Of a stretch of DNA of 64,000 bases, positions 10,891 to 23,229 are shown piece by piece (the first letter of the stretch is position 1; the number at the start of each line of letters is the position of its first letter). The notes below the pieces were generated by a model, which saw nothing but the letters and a program-made list of their open reading frames with translations, searched no databases and had not been told where the DNA came from. The stretch is taken from positions 43,677,330 to 43,741,329 of the forward strand of contig NC_063044.1 in the NCBI RefSeq assembly GCF_018812025.1, given 5' to 3'. Made by a program: the position numbers and the translations under genes. Origin of the DNA: Megalobrama amblycephala. Taxonomy: Eukaryota; Chordata; Actinopteri; Cypriniformes; Xenocyprididae.

Positions 10891-12595
10891 AATTCTTCCC
10901 ATAGTACAAATATGATGTCAAAATATACCATAAACAGGTGCTGCCATCTCTCTCTGATCAGAGTGTGTGCAGTGGTGATCGCTGTAAAATCAACAAAAAT
11001 AAATAAAATACGCATGTATGTCCTTGTCCATCATTACTGAGTCAATGAAAATCACATTGAACTACAGGCTTGAGTTGTTATAAATGCTCTGTCACTAAAT
11101 AATGTCTGTAACTTTAAATTAATTATAAGGATTTACCTATTTAACATTTTAACAGTAACTATCCAGTATTATTTTACATTTGATTACTTTATTAAATATC
11201 TGTAACTAGCATCTCTGTACCTGAATACTGTTAGAACTACTAAACTCAAGTGGTTCAACCAAACATCTCTGGTTCAAACACACACTGGAGCTTCCATGTT
11301 ATCTGAACCATATGATCTCATGTACATCTGTTAATCAGTGTTAAAAGAAAAGAAAATGTCTAAATTAGATCGTTTGAATGATGCACGTATTGTCTTGTAC
11401 AAGTCAGGATGAGCAAGTGACAGATGCTTGGCAGGGTTTGATAGTACTTCATCATTTTTATAAGCAAAGTAATTCCAAATTATACATTTACTGCTCTCAT
11501 TATTAATTAGTTTTGGGCGTGTTACGCTTTTTGGCTAAAGGTTGCAGGCTTGCCTTCTAGCTACTTTGGCTATACTTACCTGACTCCTACCTGTGTTCCT
11601 GCCTGTTGCCAGTCAGTCATCTGTCTTTTTCAGCCCTCATTTTCAATAAGCTAATTGGATCCTAGAAAAGGAAAGAGACTTTATTATCATTCAAGCTATG
11701 TGTTGATCTGAACTTTGCTGTGACTTACCTGTGTGCTTCAGCTGGTCTTCCTGTTTACCTGCTAATAAACGTTCTCCTCTTCTGCTGCTGACAAACTTAT
11801 GCAGTGAAGTCTGCATTGTTTTATTTATTTTTATAAATTAAACACTACAGTATTTTACAATTTTTATTTATTTAAATTAATTTTACATTTATGTAATTTC
11901 TTTCTTGAATGCTACGGTTAAATCCACCTACTGTAGCTGAAAACAATTTCACTGTTTATTTGTAAATGAAGTCTTTTTTTTTCAAATTTTTAATTTGTGT
12001 TTTTTTTTATATATATATATATATATATAATAATAATAAAGATTTAATAAAAAAAATAAAGATTTCTATTTTTGGCCTAAATGTCTGTAATTCTTGTTTA
12101 TATATTGTTACCTTGTAAGGCTATTTTTAAAATAGGAAAATTTGTTTGGCTGTATGGCTCAGTCACTTGCAAAATAGTAAAACAACTTAAAAAAGAAAAT
12201 CTAATAAAATGATAAAATCTAAAATTATGATTTTTCTTAAATTATGATATATTTTTGCCATGTCGCCCACCCCACCATACAGTAAATAAATAAACAGACT
12301 GTAGTAATAGTAACAATGTTTATGTCCATTAGATGGAACAGAAAAAAGTAGATTATTTATTTAAATCCATATCTACAAAAATAAAAATTTTAGATACATT
12401 TAGTAAATTATAATCCATTATTATTTATTATACATTATTATTATATTATTGCTTATAATAATTATTGTTTTAACAAACATTTTGATTTTTGAAGGTTGCA
12501 AGGCCATTGAAGATCAAACCAGCATAATGATAATAAAATTAGAAGTACATTTTTCGTTATTATATAATTATTATTTGTTATTTTACTTTATTTAT
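10891..12595. other. AT-rich stretch without genes
   Basis: No convincing coding frame, splice pattern or terminal repeat was seen. The stretch includes a (TA)n run near 12010-12030 and several T/A homopolymers. The part from 11540 to 11810 is less AT-rich and has AATAAACG-type text, but no frame. Confidence 0.5.
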
Positions 12596-12599
12596 TTTA

Positions 12600-12835
12600 T
12601 TTCCCAACTAATGACTCATCTGGGCTTTCCAGTAGGTTGAATGTGAGGGGGGGAAAAAGTAGCTTCCATCCACTTAAGAGTTGTGCACTTTTTATTTTAA
12701 TATATTTCTTTACATAAATACTATTTTCTATTTAAAAGCTATAATTACGTTATTTTACTAACCCAATTAATGACTCATCCGGGCTTTGCAATAGGTTGCA
12801 TGTAAGGGGAAAAAGTAGCTTTCTTCCACAGAATC
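12600..12835 (+). repeat. Local direct duplication of about 70 bp
   Basis: A segment beginning CCCAACTAATGACTCATC and ending AAAAAGTAGCTTCCATCCA (about 12602-12672) recurs about 158 bp downstream as CCCAATTAATGACTCATC to AAAAAGTAGCTTTCTTCCA (about 12761-12830). The match is around 85% by eye. AT-rich sequence separates the copies. Confidence 0.7.
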
Positions 12836-13713
12836 ACCTTCATTTTTTCATTTGATAAAAATTGAGGAAAATTGTCTTTAACGGTATTTATTAACCAGAC
12901 AAAAGTTAATTGACGTTTGCTGAATTCTGGGTTTATATCTTAAACTGCCGCTTCAGTGCAGTATAGCCACATAGCGGTGTAACAATATTGAGCACGATCT
13001 CCTGAGACACTACAATAGGCTACTAATAATTCATTAATAAGGGCTGTTTTCTTGAACAAAATCAAATATTTTAAGTTGAATGTATAGTGTTAGACATGTA
13101 AAAAGACAAGATTCTAACAATGTCAAGATCAAATGCCTGACACGATACTTTCACAGACTAACACACGTCACGTCTGTAGCATAGACTACAGTATTTAAAA
13201 TAGCATATATGCATTAGTTATATTCTCAATTTAATTTACAGAGCAATTCCTGCAAAGATTTTAGGTTAACTATAGTCTATAGAAGAGACTAGGATTAGTG
13301 TGTGTATTTTTTTAGTCTATCTATGGTGTCTCGCAGCAGAGCGTCACGTGGCATCATGATGGTGTCTCTACATCGTGTTGTCGGTCAGCCATCACGATGG
13401 ATGATGATATCGTCCATCGTCACAAACCTATTTCCTTCATTTCATTTTGCGCGTTCGTTCCTCCCTAAAAGCCCAAATTTAACATCAGAATTGATAATTG
13501 CGGGACGTGTTTGATAATAGAAAGAGCATTTAAAAGCACAATAATTTGCACAAGAGACGCTGTTTCCAACTTCAAGGCGGCTCTCTGTTTGTGCGCTCTG
13601 AAACGGACAACATATTATACTTTAGGCTTCATGTGTGCATCTAAACTACACTCAAAAATATGTCAAAAATATGTACTTTAATTACTTTTATAAGCCAACC
13701 TTGCTGAAATTAA

Positions 13714-13953
13714 AGGAACACTCCACTTTTTTTGAATATAAGCTCATTTTCCAATAGGAAAAATATTGAAACTCTTTGGTCATTTTTGAGCGAGATGCTA
13801 TTGGTCTCATCAGATTCAATGAACTATGCTAAGCTATACTAAAAGTGGTACCGCCAGACTCGGCTGAATAGATTCGAAAACGGTAAAACTCAACTGTTTA
13901 ACTCTAGGGGAGTTGGAAAATTAGCCTATTTTCAAAAATAGTGGAGTGTTTCT
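13714..13953. mobile_element. 240-bp TTAA-flanked MITE (AGGAACACTCCAC ends)
   Basis: TTAA at 13710-13713 is followed by AGGAACACTCCACTTTTTTT. The right end reads AAAAATAGTGGAGTGTTTCT followed by TTAA at 13954-13957. The terminus TTAA-AGGAA fits the TTAAAGGRR consensus known for T2 MITEs of Xenopus (established knowledge; assignment by me). The body contains the word GGTACCGCCAGACTC, characteristic of a family abundant in cyprinids. Confidence 0.85.
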
Positions 13954-13957
13954 TTAA

Positions 13958-15616
13958 AGCACTGTTTTTTTTTTCATTTATCTTTGTTTTGTTGTATACT
14001 TACTGCATTAATGTGACCATTTGTTTGTACTTTGTTTCTTTGTTCTTACTGTATCTTATCTTACATATATAAAACAAAAACTGGCAGGCACCGTTAAATC
14101 GAAACCCACCCCTAGTAATGACTCGGTTCATAAGCCATACGTTTACATGAGAACTAAATGACAATGCAATAAGTCTTGCTATTTTCATTATGGGAGAAAT
14201 AATTAATCATTCTCATGAGTCGATTCTTTCACTGAACCATGTTTAAAATGCCATAAGTTTCCTATTAGAATTAGGTTAAATCTTTAAAACTATCCTGTAT
14301 ATTAAATCACAAGAGGTCTATGAAATGTCCTTATAGATTGATAAGTAACACTGTGTGTTTGTGCTTATACCCATTTAACCATATTTAGGACACAAATTTG
14401 TACTCAAAAGTGAGCTAAATCTGGCAAAACCTCATTTTGGGGAGTAAATTAAGCTTTTTTAAATAATTATTTATATATAAGCGATATAAAATGCCCCCTT
14501 TCGTGTGTGTGTCAACCAAAAGAAAAGTTTATAATAACTGACAAGTAACTCATATTAAAATTTTAATTATTTAATTAATTATTTAATTATTTATGTAATT
14601 ATTATTTAAGTAATTTACCCTCCCACCCACCCAATAATTTAAATAAATATAAATATAAGGAGCAGTTTGAGGAGCTGGCAGGAACAGTCACTGTGATCTC
14701 GCTTAGGATAAGCTTACTTTAGTGTTCTTGTTTTGTCAAATTCATCTTATGCTCATTTTTGCAACAAGTACATTTTCTGGGGGGCACTAAATTTGCTGCT
14801 CCTATTTATAAAAGGCTCCAGACTGCGACTAAATGATCACATTTTATGACCTTTTTCCTGCCAGTGCGACTACATTTTGTTAGAGGTCGCAGTGGTGCCC
14901 CCCCCCTTTATATTGCACATAAGAAACACACAAAACGACAAACGAAACCATGCTACGCCTTTAAGCTTCGCAGCGTGGACCGTTTATCAACTAACCAATA
15001 ACGGACCAGTATTTGGCAGCGTAGTTTTACAGATGGACCAATCTTGATCACGTGACACCGTTACTACACAGCGCTGCGAGAAAAGTGTTTGAATCCACTG
15101 CAAACTTATTAACATTGCTGCGAGATCTAGTGAGAAAAAAACATGAGCAAAGCAGCGCTTGCCTACCATTTGCAAACTGTCTGCGGCGTCTTGAATTCTT
15201 TGCTCGCCTTCATCACTTTCCCTTTTAGGCTCATGGACTCATTTAACTCATTGGCTAAACTCAACAGCCAATCAGAGTTCTCTCTCTCACCTTTGGTGCC
15301 GTACCGACTCAACATGCTTGATCGGCAAAAACGCACCCGACGAGGTTCGACTAGTGCCAACGATGCAGATCGCACCGCAAAAAACTGAGTTGAGCAACGC
15401 TCAACGGCGGCCCAACTTTGGCCGAGCGTCTCCTTGGTGTGTCAGGGCCCTTAAACTAAGCTGAAGGACCCTGACTCTCTGCTCTTCCCTCACTCCGGCT
15501 GACATAGAGAATCTGCTGAATGGATAAATGTGAGGAAAAGTTGAAGCACATGACATCACTGCTTGGACAATTTCTGTCATCATCTGCCTTACCTCTGATG
15601 TCATACTACCTGACTC
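13958..15616. other. Non-coding stretch with a MITE end
   Basis: 14440-14680 is very AT-rich. From about 15380 to 15455 the sequence reads AACGCTCAACGGCGGCCC to GTGTGTCAGGGCCCTTA, which I recognise as one terminus of a cyprinid DNA repeat; its partner terminus was not found. An 81-codon plus frame at 15143-15388 overlaps this repeat and has no domain. The last ~150 bp are the 3' flank of the pim-like gene. Confidence 0.5.
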
Positions 15617-18403
15617 CTAAATGGCTCCGGACATTCGTTCCTGCCGAAACCATTCGTGCTGCAGGATGTCCTCCATGGTCGCTCTCTCAGATGGATTGAG
15701 AGCCAGGCACCATGTGATCAACTCCTGAAATTCTGTAAGGTGTCACAAGAGTGACGGTTAGTCAGGTATGTTCTGTACGTCCACAAACTAACGTTGATAC
15801 TCAATACTAATACTCAGTGTTATTGGTAGTTAACTGTTCTCTGACCTGCGGAGACTCTGGAGTCAAAACTCAGGCGGCCATCTTCCTTTCTCAGGGGGTT
15901 ACAGCTGCACACCGTTCTGTGCATCATAATCCCAGAGACCAGACGGTGGTTGGCTCAGCCGCATATTCAAAATCCGCAAAATATTCAGGAGGGCAGGCGA
16001 ATCCTGTTCATTAAAAAGAAAGAGATGTTCAGTACAAATCTCCATTTTCACAAATCTACTCTTAGCTAGTATTGGAGCTAATCACAATAGTAACACAAAA
16101 AACTGACTCACCGATGAACTGCCCCTTAATGCCACTTTCGGCGACTTCACCGCAGCCAAAGTCTATCAGTTGGACCCGGTTCGTCGCCGTGTTGATCACG
16201 TAGTTGTCTAGCTTGATGTCACGGTGGAAGACGCCTCCGTCAAGACAGTGCTTGGCTGCGAGCACCGCTTGGTACATCAAGCTACGTGCCTGTGATTCAC
16301 TCAGCTTTTCCTGGAGGATGAATCCGTACAGGTCTCGGCAGGGCTCAGAATACTCTAGAATGAGGATATACTGATCTTCCTCCTCAAACCAGTCCAGCAT
16401 GTGCACAATATAGGGGCTCAACGGAGGCCGATTCAGCAGCAGGTTTAAAGCCACTTCTGCAAATAGAGGTTCGGAAACTCCAGGCTGGAGAAAAGAGGTC
16501 AACAAACCATTAGCTGACTTTCACTTATATTTAAGATATATTATTTGTATTTAAATGTATGCATTATGTGCACTGCCAACTTACCACTGTGATAAACCTG
16601 TCAGCAAACCGGCCTGATGTAAGCTTCCTTATAAATTTGATGGCGACCTGCAAAAGAAAAAGAAGAAGTTATTTTTTAAGTGCACTAGATGAAGGCACTG
16701 ATCTATATGGTACAGTTGGTGAACATAAGAGTGATTTACCTGCTGGCCATCAGATTTCCGGATCCCTTTGCGCACAGTGCCGAAGTATCCTCGTCCAATA
16801 TCCTCTTCCACGTCATAAAGTTCAGACAGTGGAACTGTGAAAATGTCCCAAAAAACATGTTAATATATGAGATTCATGACCTGGAGTCTCTTTATAATCA
16901 TAAGAGTTTCTTAACAGTCATACTTCTTTAAACAGAGAATCAGGAAAATAATACATTGGATCAGCGTACTATTGAGAACATCAGATGAAGAATTAGACAC
17001 ACTGAAACAATCAGTGGAGGAACAAAATAAGGTCAAATACTTACGGGGAGATGGTCCCGGGCAAGAGATGGTCCTTAACCAGGATGGATCTTCGCTTTCC
17101 TTCGAAGCAGCACCTGGAGATTCTGGAAATGACGGAAGAAGATCAGTCAGATCCAGAAAATCCGGTGGCTCAAAGAAGGACGGACCCAGCTCAAGATCAG
17201 TCAGATCCAGCGATTCCTTTTGCTCAGGAACAGATGGATCCGGCTGAGATGGGCTGAATCCGTGTCGGGCTGTGGACGAGGTGGAGCCGCGCTGTTGCGC
17301 TTTACGAGACGCCCTGCTGCATGTTTTACAGTACGCCACGCTCTTTTGATGAGCGTACTGCCGTCTTTCTTCTTTTCTAAAAACACAAAAATGGAAACAG
17401 AAGAGTTATAAATTGCCACCAGATATTATAAGTCAAATACTGAGGCTAGATCTGGAGAATAAACACTTTCACGTCTCCAAAACTAGGAATCAACAAATAC
17501 ACTTAACAGAGTCATCTGACACAGTGTGAAAAAACAGGACAGACATAAAATGACACTAGACCCACCTTCTGGATTTGGGACACAGATTCCCTGCCTGATG
17601 CCGGACGGGCCCGGCTGTGGATCGGTGTGATCCTGGTGAGTCGTTGACTCCAGGTGGGACGGGCCCGGCTGTGGATCAGCTGAATCTGTGTCCAACGGAG
17701 GCTGTAGATCGGCTTCTTTGTTGCCTCGACGTTTCACATCCAGCTTGAAAAATGAAAAGAAGCGACTCTTCAAGCTTTTGGGCTGTTTTTCTAGGGGGGA
17801 AAAAGGATTTCTAGTTACTACGTCAACTTTCTTTAAATGTAATTCATTAATTAAACATTTTACATTAAACATAAAACTTAATAGAATTGAAAATCTAATT
17901 AAATGCAGAAAATATAATGTACATATTTAATAAATAATTATATATATAAGCATACATTATTGGCCAAAAGTGATGTTGTGCTTGAAGAGTGTAAAACTTT
18001 TGTATTTCCTCCACATTTTAATTATTTAATTTGTACTAACACAATGAAACATAATTATTGGGAATTATTCATAGCGGTTTATATACACTAGTATTTTTAT
18101 GCATTTTTTCATAGTAAAATAACCTACATTCAGTTCTAAGCTGTAGTTTGCCTTTTTTGCCAATTAAATTGTCAATTAAATAAATAAGTTTATTTATTCC
18201 CAACGTAACATAATTTAATGTTTTTATAAAAGGCTATAGGGTCATTAAACGTATAAAATATCTTTTGGTCACGTATGGCTATATATCTCTTGTGTTTGAA
18301 ACCTTCCGTGTGAAAATTATATATATTAAATTCAAACTTATTCACCTGTCTCGCGGTTCTCCATCGCTGCTACAGTACGAGAGAGTTCGCTAGTTCTCGC
18401 CAT
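15617..18403 (-). CDS. pim-like serine/threonine kinase, eight exons, one frame lesion
   Basis: Exons (minus strand, in order): 18403-18346, 17790-17566, 17371-17045, 16834-16740, 16647-16585, 16484-16112, 16003-15846, 15732-15617. All introns begin GT and end AG. The start ATG is 18403-18401 and the stop TAG is 15619-15617. Exons 2-3 give a Pro/Asp/Ser-rich N-terminal extension with DPQPGPS repeats. Exon 4 has the glycine loop GRGYFGTV, exon 5 the VAIK lysine, exon 6 the hinge EYSEP, the catalytic loop FHRDIKLDN and DFG, exon 7 PPEYF and TTVWSLG, and exon 8 the C-lobe end WCLALNPSER. This is the order of Pim kinases, which are greatly expanded in zebrafish. The exons sum to 1415 nt, exactly one short of 472 codons: exon 7 lacks one G in CTGGG(G)ATTATG (15931-15933), giving TGA at 15925-15923. 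Exon 3 needs the AG five (or eight) bases downstream of the first AG; the first one leads to a stop. It could be a recent pseudogene or a sequence error. Confidence 0.85.
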
Positions 18404-18539
18404 GAAGCTCTGTAAAGTCTCACAATCGTCTGCACAGATTTCCAGTGTTTCCTCACGAGAAAGTCTGCATTGATCGGATTCTCACTGAACTGACGGACGA
18501 CAAACACACGAGCTCGACTGACTGAACTGCGGCCACAGG

Positions 18540-18595
18540 CGCGGAGCTCCAGATATATAGCCCTGTGACGCCATAGAATCATTGACGTCACGCGC
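18540..18595 (-). promoter_or_regulatory. Likely core promoter of the pim-like gene (TATA plus CRE)
   Basis: Read on the minus strand, a perfect CRE palindrome TGACGTCA (18582-18589) is followed about 30 bp downstream by GGGCTATATATCTGG (about 18550-18565). This TATA-like box lies about 150 bp before the start codon. Spacing and orientation suit a cAMP/CREB-responsive TATA promoter (inference). Confidence 0.55.
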
Positions 18596-18603
18596 GCTTA
18601 AAG

Positions 18604-19990
18604 TGTTTGTTTTCGAAAGATTCTAATCAAAGAGCACGTGATCGAGCCTCAGAGAGTTGAGTCTGACATGGACGCTAATCTGTCATGTGTTTTTATATAT
18701 TCTTATGGGTGCTGTTCGTCAATTCAGAGTAAGTGGATTGAATCTGATCTTTGCAGCGATCGTGTGTGTGATACGCGTGACCGCTGTCGATTATATTTTC
18801 GGTTATAACGTGCGTTAGTTTGTTTTGGCCAATGAAATGAGATTTTCAGTCTTTATAAGGTTACTGCGCTGTATTTATTACCTTTATGCTTACTTATTTA
18901 TGTTATTTATTTATATCTCGGTGCAGTTTATTTGTCAAAATGCTCGTTTTGAGGTATTCAAGTTGTAAGCAACTTCATGCGCATGCGCGTAAACCAGACA
19001 TGCCCGCTGATATAACAAATTAAGCTGATTACTGTTTAAACTAATATGAGATTATTAATTAGACTAATCATTAATCTTTTTTTTATCCTGTATGCATCAT
19101 CTTTTTATAACACTTAATGTTATTATCATGTATGATTATTTTTACCCTGTATTTTCTGTTGGGCTGTCACTAATTTGATTATTTTGACGAATAATTGAGT
19201 AATTGTTATTTGTGGTAGTTATAATAATAGACATAAGCCTTTAAAAATACATATGTAATAACAAGGCAGTCATATTTGGTTCAAATATAGCATAATCATA
19301 TGATTTTATAGAAGAACACTGTTAAAATACATAATATAAACCATCTTCTGTACGTAATGTATTATAACAAAGGCCTTGTGTTGTTAAACTTTACAACTGA
19401 TCAAATCCTTGCTTAATATTGGCCAAATGACATTTAATTCAAATGTTTAATTAATCTTTAATATTTGGTTACTTCTTTATGATAGAAATGCTAGAGCCAC
19501 TGTATTTTCTTGAACAAGAATACGAGGACATCAAAATATATAAGCTCAGAGGGTTTAAACTTTTATTTTGGTATCACAATAAACTGTTTGCATATTTAGA
19601 AACATATTGACGTATTCTCCTGTATTGGTGTAGGTTTATAAATGATGTAATCATCTTACAAATCTGATGCACATTGATTTCCCAGATGAATGCTATGAGC
19701 AACACAAACTCAAAACACATGTAAGTGATAACAAGAAATCATCAGTGATGAACAGTGAACTCACACTGCAAAAAAAATGCTTTTCTTAGTTAGATTTTGT
19801 TGTTTCCAGTCCAGATATCTAAAAAAAATTAAATCAAGAAGCATTTTTTAGACGAGTAAAAATTATGGTCTTGTTTTCAGTAAAAATAAGTCAAAATTAA
19901 GTGAGTTTTTCCTTTAAAAAAGCAAAAATAATCTTCTTTTTTTTTTCTTTTTGAAATAAGATTAATTTTCTTACCCCATTGTCAGAATTA
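18604..19990. other. Intergenic, no gene; partial MITE at the end
   Basis: No supported coding frame. From about 19766 to 19990 the text (CACTGCAAAAAAAATGCTTT to TTAAGTGAGTTTTTCC) matches a known cyprinid MITE, here without a clear right terminus. A 76-codon plus frame at 19993-20223 follows but has no family resemblance. Confidence 0.5.
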
Positions 19991-21080
19991 TTTTGCCTGA
20001 GGCTCAACCTGTTTTTATCGGCTCAGAGGTCTGCATTTGCCTTTTTAGATTTACGAAGCCTCCGAATCAAGTGTTTATTCATTCAGTAGCAAACAATGAA
20101 AGATATATGTTTCAAATCACCCTTGATGCTGAAAAAATTACACAGGCTATAGATGCCACAATTAGAAAATACACTTGTATTACACTTGATTCATTAATTA
20201 ATCATTATGTTCAGTTGGATTAAATAATAGACAAATGTATTAAACTGAACGAACAGATAAATTACTGTAGTTACTGCGATTGACACATTTTATATAGATT
20301 GAAACACTTATTTTGTGTAGTGAAAAAGAAACTTTGTGATTTTGTGTATTGTACTAACACAATTGAAAACATGCTGAGATGTTTGAAAAAGTGCCCTTTT
20401 GATACGTTGTGATATTAGTACTACGAGTTTAGAAAATTTACCAATTGCTTGTGAAAATTGCACCAAAGCAATAAAAAAACTGTAAATAAAGCACATAAAT
20501 ATTACCTGAGCTTATTATTGCCATACTTTGTGCTGTTATTCCAGCAAAATAGAAACCATTTCTAAAATACAATCATTGTGTGACCATCGCAGCTAGTTAG
20601 GACCAAACTCTGATTAACATGGAAAAGATACCTTTTATCATCGCGTGTCGCGGCGTCGCATCTCATTAGGATCTCGTGATCTCATTTCCCATGGAGAAAA
20701 ATCGTGATTCACATTTTAGCAAGAATCATGCAGCCCTTTGCTTGAGTAGTTTGAATTCAGAGACACCATCCATCTCCCCAACTCTCCAATAGTCTTCGTT
20801 TTGATTTAATTCCTAATGAACCTCTTCAATGTTTTTAATCCTCACTAATTTTGCTCTCAGGCTAAAATGAAAAGGCTGAACAGATGACATTGTTGTGACA
20901 CAGTATGATCAAGATAACAGAGCCAAGATCGGTGCAAACATTTTGAGGTCACTGCGCAGAATGCACTGCGATGCAAACAACAATGGCGGCTTACCTGAGG
21001 ATGGAAGGGGGAAAAAATCTGTGACATTAAAATCTATTAACAATCAGGACAAAATAAGGTACAGACAAAATGCAACCTAC

Positions 21081-21425
21081 TTGCTCCTCCAAAAACAGGC
21101 CAGGCCATCTTTCTTTGATGACAGAGACCAAATGCTGCTTATTGACTATTTCGTTTCTCCTGAGAGGGAATGTAGTTTCCATTTTGGTGTTCAGTATCAT
21201 CATGTCCATGTTCCTTTTCTTGACTTCAAGCTCAAGCTGTTCCCTTTCATGCTCCAATGCAGCATCATCCAAACCAACACGATTGTCTGGAAGAAAGTTG
21301 ATTCCATCATCTCTATTATTGTCAAGCTCACTACATCTATCATTGTGTCATTTTTTTCTGTGATTGCCCATTTTAAGATTGAAGCTCTTCCAGCCCTGGC
21401 ATCCTGTGTCACAGCTAAGTTCCCT
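21081..21425 (-). pseudogene. Exon fragment of a fish SAMD3-like/uncharacterised protein family
   Basis: Minus-strand reading gives WKSFNLKMGNHRKK, one TGA stop, then NRDDGINFLPDNRVGLDD, a charged coiled-coil-like helix (LEHEREQLELEVKKRN) and VIKERWPGLFLEEQ, ending at a good donor CAA|GTAGGT (21080-21075). The motif order (WK..LK.KMGNYR, NHLPD, EEER..L, RWPALF.E.Q) is that of a large fish family usually annotated as sterile-alpha-motif domain 3-like, as I recall it. Only this one exon is found and it contains a stop, so it is a decayed copy. The longer plus-strand frame over the same interval is its shadow. Confidence 0.55.
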
Positions 21426-22157
21426 TAAGCTGCGCTCACACTACAGGAGTTTAAGGCCGATTTAGGCCGATATTTTATTTGTAGCGCTATCTTATTATTT
21501 GAGATGATTTGTTTCATAAACAAATGGTTGCATTTTATTCCAAAATTAGCATTTGCTTATGGGAGGGCAGTTCCTAAATGACATTGACTTAACTCAAATT
21601 AATAAATCGTTAATAAGTTTGTTTGTTTGTTTGTTTGTTTTTTTTGGATGAACTTGCAAAGCATTGTTCACAAAACTCTTTTTAAGTTTATGGGGGAAAA
21701 AATTAGTTTAAGGAGAATAAGTGTATTAAACTTTTTTATGGATTTTTGCTGGGCCAACACAACAAAACTAAGTTTTTTATAGAGTAGAGAAATTGCGGTT
21801 CTCGTCAGAGAATAAGCAAGTTTTCTCTCTTCTGCCAAAGACTACGAAGAATATGAAGTACATAAATGCATTTACACAACAAGAAAAATAAATCTTGCTA
21901 TATCAGTGCAAGTGAAATTTGTAAAGTTAGTTTATATAGTTAATATATGGGTATGCAATTCCAAATCTTATTTATATTACGCATTATCTGTATTCATGTT
22001 CATTTAAACTAATTGTTTAATAATTGTTAAACAAACATTGCTTGTGTAATAGATTAGGGGTATAATAATTATATAAATCATAAAAAATAAATATAATAAA
22101 TAATCATCGCTAAAAGCCAGACAATTTTGTATTTAAAAAATCTTTTTTTGTAGTATT
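21426..22157. other. AT-rich, no gene
   Basis: Contains a (GTTT)n run at about 21620-21645. No coding frame or terminal repeat was identified. Confidence 0.5.
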
Positions 22158-22555
22158 ATGTACACTCTCAGAAATAAAGGTACAGAAAAGACAAAAAAAA
22201 AGGTACAAATGCTCGTCGCTGGGGCAGTACCCCCAAGGGGAACAAACTTGTACCATATTAATGGGTACAAAGAAGTACCCCTACAGTTTGTGCCTTTTAG
22301 GTACAAATATGTACCTTTGAGGGTACAAATGGCTCATCGCTGGGGTGGTACCCCCAAGGTACAGCAATGGTACCCTTACCATAGGTACAGAGTTGTACCC
22401 TTTTATACTGTACCTTTTGAGAGACAGTTTGGTACCTTAGCAATACATTTGTACCTTAATCCACTGGTACAAAAATGTACCCCATTGGATGGTACCAATT
22501 TGTTCTCGTTAGGGGTACCACCCCAGCGACGATGCCATTGTACCTATAAAGTGGC
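22158..22555. repeat. GTACC-rich MITE (TIR with CAGCGACGA / TCGTCGCTGG)
   Basis: The block starts TACACTCTCAGAAATAAAGG and contains around twenty GGTAC/GTACC words. It has internal inverted arms GTCGCTGGGGCAGTACCCCC and GGGGTACCACCCCAGCGACG. I recognise this as a common cyprinid MITE. The 142-codon frame across it is a by-product of the repetitive GTACC text. Confidence 0.7.
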
Positions 22556-23229
22556 AAAAATGTCCTTGATAAATAGAAAAGAATGAGAGCAAAAGAAAGC
22601 AATGTTTTGTTTTCCCACAATCAATGATTTAAAAGAATATGCTTTCTATTACTGCATTTATTTTGTGCAAGTGAGATGAGTAAAGATCTGTTTCATAAAT
22701 AATAATCTGTCTGGTGTTTATAAGCAGCACATACAGTATTGTACTACGTGTAAAATATACACAAACTTACCTATATTAAATTGTTTGTGGTACCTACAGT
22801 AAAAAATGTAAATGTAAAATATGTGATGATAATATTGTTCGAGCAATTGATGGAAGTAAAAATGCATGCAGAATTGAGAAAATAGTATTTATGGAGATAA
22901 CTTGTAGGCTATCACAGGGCAAACATGTGAATGTTCACGGTGCATTTTATGCAAACAACTCTAATCGTAGTTGTAACTCTATATTTACAGTAGGCATAAT
23001 TGTCATTGCGTATGTGTATGCAGCATGAGTCAAATACAATCTTCTGTTCGTGAACAGTTGTATTTCATTCATTAATCTGACTATGCATCCGTGCATTTAA
23101 TTGCCATTCGCTCGTGTGATAGTTATATGGATCTTAGTAGTATTTTAAGTGATAATTGATTCTATAAACAACCATAAAAGATACATTTCGGCTTTCTCCG
23201 GCTCCCTGCACCGGGCGTAATGCGAAACC

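Noticed and set aside
12600..12835. Duplicated segment as a TIR or LTR element
   Set aside because: The copies are direct, short and imperfect with AT-rich DNA between; no target duplication or primer-binding site supports an element.
17201..17419. Alternative reading of pim exon 3 from the first AG
   Set aside because: It ends in a stop before the donor and breaks the phase. The frame reached from the AG five bases downstream is open and in phase.
20895..21428. 177-codon plus-strand open frame
   Set aside because: It is antisense to a minus-strand segment with recognisable family motifs (KMGNHR, NFLPD, RWPGLF) and a proper splice donor. The plus frame itself has no domain.
22158..22586. 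142-codon frame at 22.2-22.6 kb
   Set aside because: It is generated by a repetitive GTACC-rich MITE and has no protein resemblance.
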